DNA from: Candidatus Bathyarchaeota archaeon
Lineage (GTDB): Archaea > Thermoproteota > Bathyarchaeia > Bathyarchaeales > SOJC01
Assembly (NCBI GenBank): GCA_030608925.1
Contig: JAUWDF010000005.1
Location: forward strand, 1-14,012
Length of the DNA stretch: 14,012 nt
Direction of reading: 5' to 3'
In this document: positions 8,077 through 14,012 of the stretch, piece after piece
Position numbering within the stretch: position 1 is the first letter of the stretch
How the letters are laid out: the number at the start of each line of letters is the position of its first letter
The notes under the pieces: model-generated
What the model was told of the DNA's origin: nothing
Seen by the model: the letters and a program-made list of their open reading frames with translations, nothing else
The model's database searches: none
Made by a program: the position numbers and the translations under genes

Positions 8077-8601
8077 TTATTTCGCTTCCTCCGATGGCTT
8101 CTTCTTAATCAGATCACCTAATGTTAGTATCTTTGATGGAGTTATTTTTGAAGGCTCGTGGGATGTGAAGCTTTCGTCAGTTCTTGGAACTAATAGCTGT
8201 ATTTTTAGTGCACGTTGAAGTTTCTCCACTAGTCTGTCGTCGGGTTTCATTTTTTGGTTTTCTAACTTTTTAAGTACTGAAATTTTTTCATTGATTCTCC
8301 GACCCAAATCTTCATGAGTGGAAGCTGACTTTTCTCTTGCTTTTTTTATTCGAATTCCGTAATCCTGAGCCAGTTCCATGGAGGATTCTAGAGGAGATTT
8401 CTGCCCTTTGGTCGATTTCTGCAGTCTCCTTCTTTGTTGTTTCTGAACGTTTCTCCTTGGTAGTTTCAACTTTGGGATTTTCAGTTCCCAGCTTATTGAG
8501 CCCAAGACTGAACAATCCTGACATACGACAAGTCGTGCTCCCTCAATAATAGTCTTGTACGGTTTACCTATTATACCCTTACCGCAAACTTCGCATTGCA
8601 A
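8077..8601 (-). CDS. mbf1: Multiprotein bridging factor 1 (archaeal MBF1)
   Basis: A 174-residue archaeal MBF1. An N-terminal zinc ribbon has C3-x2-C6 and C27-x2-C30, followed by a basic flexible linker (about 40-75, rich in K/R/Q) and a Cro/XRE-type helix-turn-helix (about 78-138, including YGIRIKKAREKSASTHEDLGRRI and KISVLKKLENQKMKP). A polar tail ends LGDLIKKKPSEEAK. In archaea MBF1 associates with ribosomes and may also act in transcription. The start is TTG at 8601, because a GGTGAT ribosome-binding site lies exactly 6 nt upstream and the next upstream in-frame codons run into a stop. Its 3' end contains the GGAGGA that appears to serve hflX. The 238-nt spacer upstream carries repeated TGTGCA motifs. 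Confidence 0.92.
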   Translation of the reverse strand: MQCEVCGKGIIGKPYKTIIEGARLVVCQDCSVLGSISWELKIPKLKLPRRNVQKQQRRRLQKSTKGQKSPLESSMELAQDYGIRIKKAREKSASTHEDLGRRINEKISVLKKLENQKMKPDDRLVEKLQRALKIQLLVPRTDESFTSHEPSKITPSKILTLGDLIKKKPSEEAK

Positions 8602-8747
8602 ATTGACATCACCATATTACGGATCTAGCACACACTTCAATTCTTTTGAATTATGTTTTCTGATAAATGTGGTTAGAGACTGCCTAGACCTGTTAAGATT
8701 GAGAGATACACGGTTGCTTATAGCAATTCCTCAAGTCAATCAAGCGA

Positions 8748-8826
8748 TGTGCAACATTATGAAAGTATACATGTGCATATTGACTCTGCGATCGCGTATT
8801 TGCACATACAGTCCGCTGTTTGTGCA
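8748..8826. repeat. Cluster of four TGTGCA/TGCACA motifs
   Basis: TGTGCA occurs at 8748-8753, 8772-8777 and 8821-8826, and its complement TGCACA at 8801-8806. Three copies share the longer form ATGTGCA. The second and third are inverted relative to each other (ATGTGCA ... TGCACAT) and flank an 8-bp palindrome, GCGATCGC (8788-8795). The cluster lies just after bshA and 150-225 nt upstream of the MBF1 start. It could be an operator for the MBF1 series or a structured bshA 3' end. No coding gene is supported in 8602-8839. Confidence 0.4.
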
Positions 8827-8839
8827 TGAATGACTCGGA

Positions 8840-9937
8840 TTATTGGTTGTTGAGGATCTTGTTATAAATATCTTCATATTGGGGGACGATTTTTTCCGGA
8901 GTGTATTTTTCAAGAACCTTCCGTCTTGCGTTTCTGCCAAAATCCTCTTGAAGGTTTGGATCACTTAAGATTCTGAGCGAGTGTTCCGCGAGCTCTTCTG
9001 TATCACCGACTTCGACTAGGTAGCCATCTTCTCCATGAGAGATCAACTCACGAAGTCCGCCAGTATCGCTTGCTACAACTGGAACCTGGCAGCTCATAGC
9101 TTCTAGCGCAGCCAGTCCAAAGCTTTCATCCTCTGAAGGTAAGAGAAACAAATCTGACTTTCCAAGAATATCGTGAACGTTCTTCATATTTCCCAAGAAT
9201 TGAGTCCTATCGTGAACTTTGAGGTTCTTGGCGAGTTTCTCAGCCCTGGGGCGTTCAGGGCCATTTCCAATTAGGAATAAACTACACTTGATCTCCTCAG
9301 AGATTATCTTAAAGGCTTTGATAATGTCTGGGATTCGTTTTATGGGTCTAAAATTAGAGGAGTGACATATAATCTTCTGTGTTCTGTCTTTTCCAAGTTT
9401 CTTGAAACGTTTTGGATTAACAAAGTTCGGGATTACTGTTATCTCCCTTTGAATGTCGAATTTTGTCAGTGTAAGTTTTTTCAAATATTCAGAAACTGTT
9501 GTCAATTCATCACTTTGTTGCATACTAAACTGGGTGACTTCTTTATATGACGGATGGCTTCCAACAAGATACGAATCTGTGCCATGAAGAGTCGTAACCA
9601 GCTTCAAAGAGTCTTTACATATCTTTTTAGCTAGGTAGGCTGACACCGCATTAGGAACAGCATAATGAGAATGAACTATGTCAAGAGCATAATCCCTAGT
9701 TACTTCCACTAATTTTGAAATCAAAGCTAGAGAATAACAACATGGAACTCGCTTGAAAAGGGGATAGCTGAGCAACTCTACTTTGTGGAAGAAGAAATCT
9801 GTCTTCTTTTCGAATCTAACAGGCTTATCATAACTGACCAGGTGCAACTCATGTTTCTTAGATAATAGATGAGCTAATTCTGTAGCTATTATCCCGCTCC
9901 CACCATACGTGGGAAAGCAGACAATACCTATCTTCAT
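8840..9937 (-). CDS. bshA: BshA: N-acetyl-glucosaminyl L-malate synthase (bacillithiol step 1)
   Basis: A 365-residue GT-B fold, GT4-family glycosyltransferase, close in length to bacterial BshA (about 377). The match to BshA is specific rather than generic GT4: the opening KIGIVCFPTYGGSGIIATEL (2-21), DIVHSHYAVPNAVSAYLAKK (86-105), TTLHGTDSYLVG (115-126), SNFRPIKR (194-201), LIGNGPE (222-228) and the retaining-GT motif E271-x7-E279 in ESFGLAALE. BshA transfers GlcNAc from UDP-GlcNAc to L-malate in the cytosol, giving GlcNAc-malate. It is the last gene of bshC-bshB-bshA, and its ATG overlaps the bshB TGA by 4 nt (ATGA). Alternatives would be another GT4 acting on a different hydroxy-acid. The neighbouring bshB and bshC make that unlikely, although acceptor identity cannot be read from sequence alone. 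Confidence 0.88.
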   Translation of the reverse strand: MKIGIVCFPTYGGSGIIATELAHLLSKKHELHLVSYDKPVRFEKKTDFFFHKVELLSYPLFKRVPCCYSLALISKLVEVTRDYALDIVHSHYAVPNAVSAYLAKKICKDSLKLVTTLHGTDSYLVGSHPSYKEVTQFSMQQSDELTTVSEYLKKLTLTKFDIQREITVIPNFVNPKRFKKLGKDRTQKIICHSSNFRPIKRIPDIIKAFKIISEEIKCSLFLIGNGPERPRAEKLAKNLKVHDRTQFLGNMKNVHDILGKSDLFLLPSEDESFGLAALEAMSCQVPVVASDTGGLRELISHGEDGYLVEVGDTEELAEHSLRILSDPNLQEDFGRNARRKVLEKYTPEKIVPQYEDIYNKILNNQ

Positions 9938-10611
9938 TTTAACGCTACCACCGGATCATCTATCATCAATGGGCCATCAAAGAAATATGGTTCACCCCGC
10001 TCAACACCTATCTGCAAACCAAAAAACTGATCTCTCAGTTTTACTCTTTCGAGAAGGCCTCCACGTTTGAGAACTAGGTTTGTCTGGGATTTGTAGGCTT
10101 TGATAGATTCTAATTTCTTTTCATAGCATCCACTGACATCAACTATAAAAGAAATATCAAATACCTTGTGAAGCATATAATAGACAACGATTCCAACCGA
10201 GTATGCTTCATGATCCGTTTTTATTTTGGGGAGTTTTGCAAGAAATAAAGCTTTTTTCGCCAATATATTTGCTATCGCATGGTCAGGATGATGACCATCC
10301 CCATAGGGAGCAATAATGAAGGGGGGTCTATATTTTCGAATCATATCAGCCAGTCTGGTAGACTTGCTAAAGCTTGAATCTAGGTGACAATCTCCGAAAT
10401 CTAGATTTTCACGAACTTCTACTCCTAGAATCTCAGCTGCTTTTCTAGCTTCTTGAATTCGCACTTCTCCTGTCCCCTCTGTCCCCATCTCGCCCTTTGT
10501 CAGATCTATAATCCCAACCCGATATCCTTTCTGATTCATCTTCGCAATGAGACCACCACAAGATAACTCAATATCATCAGGGTGAGGACTCAGACCAAGA
10601 ATGTCTAGCAT
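9934..10611 (-). CDS. bshB: BshB-type Zn deacetylase (bacillithiol step 2)
   Basis: A 225-residue PIG-L/LmbE-superfamily metal-dependent N-deacetylase. Zinc and catalytic residues are all visible: H10-P-D12-D13 in SPHPDD (H10 and D13 as ligands, D12 as general base) and H108-P-D-H111 in HHPDHA (H111 as third ligand). The segments GYRVGIIDLTKGEMGTEGT and the C-terminal SFIVDVSGCYEKKLESIKAYKSQ are typical of BshB1 and relatives, the latter containing the conserved VDVS...K..A..AYKSQ block. BshB removes the acetyl group from GlcNAc-malate to give GlcN-malate. Its ATG overlaps the bshC TAG by 7 nt, and its stop overlaps the bshA ATG by 4 nt. The superfamily also includes mycothiol MshB and GlcNAc-PI deacetylases; the operon decides for BshB. 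Confidence 0.87.
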   Translation of the reverse strand: MLDILGLSPHPDDIELSCGGLIAKMNQKGYRVGIIDLTKGEMGTEGTGEVRIQEARKAAEILGVEVRENLDFGDCHLDSSFSKSTRLADMIRKYRPPFIIAPYGDGHHPDHAIANILAKKALFLAKLPKIKTDHEAYSVGIVVYYMLHKVFDISFIVDVSGCYEKKLESIKAYKSQTNLVLKRGGLLERVKLRDQFFGLQIGVERGEPYFFDGPLMIDDPVVALK

Positions 10612-12176
10612 TCAATCACTTTATGTATCCCATATCGAGACTTCGAGAATTCCTCGTGAACTGTTCTTAAGAACCTATCTCCGAATTTTATCAGGTATTC
10701 TAAGACGTTTATTTGTCTTTCCTGTAGATGCTGGTTTGGAAAAAGATTATTAAAAGTTTTGTAGATTTGTTGCCTAGCCAGTAAATTATTTTCTTTTAAT
10801 TGGGCAGCGACCTTGTTTTCTAAAGCTTCTACTTCTCGCAATATCTTTCCTCTAGTCAGATAAGATGGAGCTAAGAGTGTTTTATCGATGGTTACAGCTT
10901 TTTTAGTTATTTTATCCATACTTAATAAAATCCTATTCTTGAATGATTTGAAGACATCTTCGATTCGCCCTTTGGCCAATTTTTTCAATAGTTTTTCTGG
11001 ATTCTTGAACTCCAGTATTTCCGCATTATACTTCTTTATGACCTTCCGTATTTTTTTCTCAACTATAGTGGCTCCAAACCTAGGGAAAATTACAGGCATT
11101 TCCATCGAGAAGAAATTATACATTCCAGTTAGTTGTGCAAAGTACTCTATCTCGCTTGACCCAGCTACATAGCCAAATGTTGGGAAAAGGAGATCTTGTG
11201 TTATAGGTCGTATGATAGCATTTGCGCTGAATGCAGAAGGATTTTCGTTTAGAAGTTTGAGTAACTCCTTTTGAGAGTAAGTGTCTCTTGCACAGTGAAA
11301 GTCTCCTTTATGTGTGACCTGCAACCGTTTTCCTTTGTCGTTGATAATGAAAAAATTACAGATGTTGGATTTTTTGTGAATTTTCGGTTTATAGCCGAAC
11401 TTACTAAGTTTGGCACTGGTTTCTGCCAAGATACGTGTACACTCAATGGGGTTTCTGATTAATCTTGCGAAAATCGGAGTCATTAATTCCCTCACAAATC
11501 CAGGCTCAATCATGATTAACCCAAATTTGCCTAGAATATGTGTCATAAATCTTGAGAAGAATTCGCCCATAGTGTCTGAGGTATGAATGAGACCCTCGAT
11601 TTCAATCAACAGCTTTCGCTTGAATTCCGAGCGGGGAGTGACGAGGTCTATTTCTGACAGCATTTTCTTGGCAGCGGTTTTATTAAGGCGCAAGTGCGAA
11701 AAAGCCACGCCTTTTGATTTTCTAGTGTAATAGATGTTGATTGGCTCATTTTGCTTAAAAATTGTGACGTGATTGATTTCAGCAAAATCATGGTCTTCGG
11801 ATGCATTCCAGAATATGGGAACGAGTGGATGTTTCGGGTTGGATAGTTTTTCGCACAGAGTGATGGCAGAGATAGCTTTGTAAATCGTGTATAGGGGGCC
11901 AGAGAATATGCCAGGCTGTTGGCCAGTTATAATTGCGTAGGTGTTGGTTTGTGAAAGTGAGTGGATGTTTTTCATTACTGTCTTTGGGGCGTTTATTCTC
12001 TTGTTATAATCAAATAATTTGTCTATAATTTCTTCTCTATTTCCACTGAATTCTCTTATTTTTGGTTCCCTAAAATGGTTATGAAATACTTCTCTGATTG
12101 GACCAGTATAATTCAGGTAATCAACAGCTATTTTTCCTGAAGCTACGAAGCTGTAGGGTAATTCATCAATGCTCAA
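10605..12176 (-). CDS. bshC: BshC: putative cysteine ligase of bacillithiol synthesis
   Basis: A 523-residue protein, near the about 540 of Bacillus BshC. Diagnostic blocks are in order: AIITGQQPGIFSGPLYTIYK (81-100), PIFWNASEDHDFAEINHV (120-137), GLIMIEP (219-225), the IIRPITQDLLFPTFGYVAGS block (321-340) followed by EIEYFAQL, MPVIFPRFGATIVE (360-373), and a C-terminal coiled-coil with NLFPNQHLQERQIN (477-490). BshC joins cysteine to GlcN-malate, completing bacillithiol, and is the family unique to this pathway, so it anchors the identification of the whole cluster. The start is TTG at 12176. A stop lies three codons upstream and GTGA is correctly spaced, so no ATG option exists. It is the first gene of the operon. 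Oddly, the last residue is a cysteine. Confidence 0.9.
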   Translation of the reverse strand: MSIDELPYSFVASGKIAVDYLNYTGPIREVFHNHFREPKIREFSGNREEIIDKLFDYNKRINAPKTVMKNIHSLSQTNTYAIITGQQPGIFSGPLYTIYKAISAITLCEKLSNPKHPLVPIFWNASEDHDFAEINHVTIFKQNEPINIYYTRKSKGVAFSHLRLNKTAAKKMLSEIDLVTPRSEFKRKLLIEIEGLIHTSDTMGEFFSRFMTHILGKFGLIMIEPGFVRELMTPIFARLIRNPIECTRILAETSAKLSKFGYKPKIHKKSNICNFFIINDKGKRLQVTHKGDFHCARDTYSQKELLKLLNENPSAFSANAIIRPITQDLLFPTFGYVAGSSEIEYFAQLTGMYNFFSMEMPVIFPRFGATIVEKKIRKVIKKYNAEILEFKNPEKLLKKLAKGRIEDVFKSFKNRILLSMDKITKKAVTIDKTLLAPSYLTRGKILREVEALENKVAAQLKENNLLARQQIYKTFNNLFPNQHLQERQINVLEYLIKFGDRFLRTVHEEFSKSRYGIHKVIEC

Positions 12177-12253
12177 TAAAACTCACATTCTATTGTCCAA
12201 AGTGGTTTCGAAATTATTTAGTTTATGGAGGCTCTTTGAGAGTGAGTTGTCGG

Positions 12254-12263
12254 ATTAAATATA
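12254..12263 (-). promoter_or_regulatory. Candidate TATA element for the bshCBA operon
   Basis: The minus strand reads TATATTTAAT about 80 nt upstream of the bshC TTG. Initiation near 12232 would leave a leader of about 55 nt. The 190-nt spacer between the amidohydrolase and bshC holds nothing else beyond a 23-codon open frame (12274-12345) that I do not accept as a gene. Confidence 0.4.
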
Positions 12264-12366
12264 GAGAAGCCCTCTAAGGATTTTCCTCTTCATGGACACA
12301 AAATATTTTCAGTGCTTTTAGTATTGATTCCTCGGCTATTTTCATGGTTAAAATGAGTTTTCTGTT

Positions 12367-13332
12367 TCACACATCGATTTTTAGTAGTTTCGCTGCATTT
12401 TTTTGAAAAATCTTTTCTATACTCTCTTCTTCAAGTCCAATAGATCTACAGATTCTAAGTTGTTCTCTCAGATATGAGAGACTGAATCCCCGTGGGAAAT
12501 AGCTTGAATCGCTGCCAAAGATTAAACGATTAGGGCCAATGGTTTCAATAGCTTTTCTAAAAAGGAGCTTCAGATTGATTTCGAATGGCATCCAACGCAT
12601 CCATCGATTCGATCCGGATGTGTCTACGTAAATATTAGGACATGACCAGCATAGTTGAAGAAGCTCTCTAAGATATCCAGCGCCGAAGTGTGGGATAACA
12701 AAGGGTATTCTTGGAAACATTTTAGCTACCTCCCAGAGAGTCAAGGGGTTCATGTTCCTTAAATCCAAGGCCATTCCTCCACCTCCGCCTAATATACCAA
12801 AATGAATTAATATTGGAATTTCGAGTTTCTCTGCCATTTCCCAGACGGGATATATAGATTTCTCATCAATTGGTTCCCTCTGAGAGGAAGCTATAATTTT
12901 ATAGCCCTTCAACATTAGCTTCTTGACTGCGTATTCCAGTTTGATAGCTGCATCATTTGAGAATATATTGTGATGAGCGAACCCTGTAAACTTCTCTGGG
13001 TACTGTTTGATTATCGTAGCTAGATTCTCATTTCCACCTCCTGTAACAAAGTTCACTCTGCTCACACCTTTTTCAATGAGATCTGTGGCCCACTTGGATG
13101 CTTGCTCTTCATCTGAGCGAATTTCGGGTTCGGGGGGTTTAAATCCCCAGAGTTTTCTCATTTCTTCGCCATTTCGAGCTGATTGTTCCATTAGCATCTG
13201 GGTATTTTTTTCGCCGTACCGTTCAACTAGTCTCTGTCTCCATGAGACTCTCCAATCCAGCCAGTTAGCAGTTGGAAAATGAGCGTGGAAGTCTATCACT
13301 TTCAATCCATTAAATATCGTGTGTCCCTCCAT
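12367..13332 (-). CDS. Amidohydrolase-2 family metal-dependent TIM-barrel hydrolase
   Basis: About 321 residues from the ATG at 13332, of the ACMSD/amidohydrolase-2 family (COG2159-like). Seen: DFHAH at 14-18 (H16 and H18 as metal ligands), LIHFG with H177, IPHFG with H215, NIYVDTSG (233-240) and FGSDSSYFPRG (272-282) with the family aspartate D275. This full metal site implies an active hydrolase or decarboxylase; the substrate is unknown. A GGGGG run (182-186) follows H177. An in-frame TTG at 13350 would add six residues, but a TATA element at 13371-13380 places transcription start close to 13350, so the ATG is preferred. It precedes bshC by 190 nt on the same strand, which raises but does not show a link to thiol metabolism. 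Confidence 0.85.
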   Translation of the reverse strand: MEGHTIFNGLKVIDFHAHFPTANWLDWRVSWRQRLVERYGEKNTQMLMEQSARNGEEMRKLWGFKPPEPEIRSDEEQASKWATDLIEKGVSRVNFVTGGGNENLATIIKQYPEKFTGFAHHNIFSNDAAIKLEYAVKKLMLKGYKIIASSQREPIDEKSIYPVWEMAEKLEIPILIHFGILGGGGGMALDLRNMNPLTLWEVAKMFPRIPFVIPHFGAGYLRELLQLCWSCPNIYVDTSGSNRWMRWMPFEINLKLLFRKAIETIGPNRLIFGSDSSYFPRGFSLSYLREQLRICRSIGLEEESIEKIFQKNAAKLLKIDV

Positions 13333-13370
13333 TATTGTTATGTTAAGCAATTCATTCAGTAGTTTAACTT

Positions 13371-13380
13371 TTTTATATAC
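13371..13380. promoter_or_regulatory. Bidirectional TATA element between divergent genes
   Basis: The plus strand reads TTTTATATAC and the minus strand GTATATAAAA. Both orientations fit archaeal TATA boxes. On the minus strand it lies about 43 nt before the amidohydrolase ATG. On the plus strand it lies about 80 nt before the PUA gene TTG. One element could serve both genes. Confidence 0.5.
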
Positions 13381-13391
13381 CGCGCGTAACT

Positions 13392-13407
13392 CCTAAAATG
13401 CTTTAGG
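13392..13407. promoter_or_regulatory. Perfect palindrome, candidate operator
   Basis: CCTAAA-ATGC-TTTAGG is a perfect 6-bp inverted repeat with a 4-nt spacer, located 12 nt from the shared TATA element and over the predicted plus-strand initiation region. It could be a repressor site acting on one or both divergent genes, or a small hairpin at the 5' end of the PUA mRNA. Confidence 0.4.
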
Positions 13408-13456
13408 TGTCCTCTCCCAAGTATTCTTCTCAACCCAATCGATTGATGGTGAATCT

Positions 13457-13939
13457 TTGTTAGACAAGTTTCTACTTAAGATCCGTTCCATCGCAGATTA
13501 TCAGTTTGGACGACACGCAGGAGAAAGCCTTTTCCCAAATAATGTAGACATATTATTCTCTAGACGAACGGGTAGAATTCGACATGTTTATTGGAAAGGT
13601 AAGTTACTCGCAACCTTGCGACCTACTGATGGTTTTTTTTCATTAACACTTGAAGGCGCTCGTAGCTTGTCTAAGCTTGTACCTCAACGTTTGTGGGTGA
13701 AAGTTCAGAACGATGTAACAGGTTTTATCTCTAAGGGTAGAACGGTCTTTGCGAAACATGTTATTAACTGTGACATTGAAATTCGACCTGGAGAAGAAGT
13801 TGTTGTTTTGAATAATCAAAACACTGTTATAGCTGTAGGCAGAGCTGTCTTAAGTGGAGAGGAAATGAAAGCATTCAATCATGGTGCTGCTGTCCGTGTT
13901 CGATGGGGGAATGCGGAAAAAAGAGAAGAAGAAAGATGA
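13457..13939 (+). CDS. Stand-alone TGT_C2/PUA-domain RNA-binding protein
   Basis: A 160-residue protein resembling the C-terminal part of archaeal tRNA-guanine transglycosylase without the catalytic barrel. A TGT_C2-like region (about 1-72) contains SRRTGRIRHVYWKGKLLATLRPTDGFFSLT, and a PUA domain (about 78-152) contains VFAKHVINCDIEIRPGEEVVVLN and AVGRAVLSGEEM. Archaea encode such free-standing PUA proteins, presumed to bind tRNA or rRNA and possibly linked to archaeosine modification; the exact role is not visible here. The start is TTG at 13457 with GGTGA 4 nt upstream, and no in-frame ATG fits. It is transcribed divergently from the amidohydrolase. A TATA-like GTTTATAG follows its stop and probably serves the next gene. 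Confidence 0.82.
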   Translation: MLDKFLLKIRSIADYQFGRHAGESLFPNNVDILFSRRTGRIRHVYWKGKLLATLRPTDGFFSLTLEGARSLSKLVPQRLWVKVQNDVTGFISKGRTVFAKHVINCDIEIRPGEEVVVLNNQNTVIAVGRAVLSGEEMKAFNHGAAVRVRWGNAEKREEER

Positions 13940-13947
13940 AAGATTAA

Positions 13948-13956
13948 GTTTATAGT
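13948..13956 (+). promoter_or_regulatory. TATA element for the gene at the right edge
   Basis: GTTTATAGT is centred 23 nt before ATG 13975 and 29 nt before ATG 13981, the spacing expected for a leaderless or nearly leaderless archaeal mRNA. Confidence 0.45.
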
Positions 13957-13974
13957 CAACCCTATTTGGTGTGA

Positions 13975-14012
13975 ATGAAAATGCGTAAAGGTGTTAGTCC
14001 CCGAGATACTAG
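13975..14012 (+). CDS. 5' end of an unidentified gene running off the window
   Basis: ATG at 13975, or the in-frame ATG at 13981, opens a frame without a stop through the last base, encoding MKMRKGVSPRDT. The TATA element positioned for a leaderless start supports it being a real gene. Twelve residues are too few to identify a family. MRKGVSP recalls archaeal pilin leaders, but the following RDT does not continue as a hydrophobic segment, so I do not make that call. Confidence 0.45.
   Translation, partial: MKMRKGVSPRDT

Noticed and set aside
8602..8839. Possible tRNA or other RNA gene in the bshA-MBF1 spacer
   Set aside because: No T-loop GGTTC box, no acceptor-stem pairing and no cloverleaf could be found on either strand.
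12274..12345. 23-codon minus-strand open frame between the amidohydrolase and bshC
   Set aside because: It begins with ATG but has no ribosome-binding site, resembles no known leader peptide, and the bshC TATA candidate lies downstream of it. It could be a chance frame.
1..14012. CRISPR array, insertion sequence or phage remnant
   Set aside because: No regularly spaced direct repeats, transposase, integrase or terminal inverted repeats were found; the gene spacing is compact and ordinary for a chromosome.

Overview
The window is archaeal. It carries exosome subunits Rrp41/Rrp42, ribosomal protein L37Ae, a two-ring CDC48 ATPase, aEF1B, an archaeal Zn-ribbon translation protein, TFE, MBF1, the archaea-specific tRNA methylase Trm56 and a stand-alone TGT_C2/PUA protein, and it has TATA-type promoters. 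The AT-leaning sequence and gene set fit an uncultured TACK-type lineage such as Bathyarchaeia, but that placement is an inference. Non-ATG starts, especially TTG, are very common.

Layout. At 1-1199, on the plus strand, lie the 3' end of rrp41, then rrp42 and rpl37ae, an RNA-processing/ribosome operon with 1-nt start/stop overlaps. From 1223 to 13332 every gene is on the minus strand. Read in transcription order this block holds: an amidohydrolase-2 family protein (12367-13332); a three-gene set that I read as bshC-bshB-bshA (8840-12176); a conserved information-processing series MBF1, HflX GTPase, Trm56, TFE, HD-domain protein and DUF2110-like protein (4366-8601); the Zn-ribbon/aEF1B pair (3734-4209); and cdc48 followed by a small winged-helix protein (1223-3649). 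At 13457 a plus-strand PUA-domain gene diverges from the amidohydrolase over a 105-124 nt spacer with a TATA element usable on both strands and a perfect palindrome. A further gene appears to begin at about 13975 and runs off the edge.

The standout is the bshCBA set. All three enzymes of bacillithiol synthesis (glycosyltransferase BshA, Zn deacetylase BshB, cysteine ligase BshC) are present, overlapping by 7 and 4 nt and so translationally coupled. Bacillithiol (Cys-GlcN-malate) is known from Firmicutes, Deinococcus and some other bacteria. A complete, compact operon embedded among unmistakably archaeal housekeeping genes suggests that this archaeon makes bacillithiol or a close variant as its low-molecular-weight thiol. 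Other points of interest are a probable AUA start codon for hflX, four TGTGCA-type repeats between bshA and MBF1, and the shared palindromic divergent promoter.
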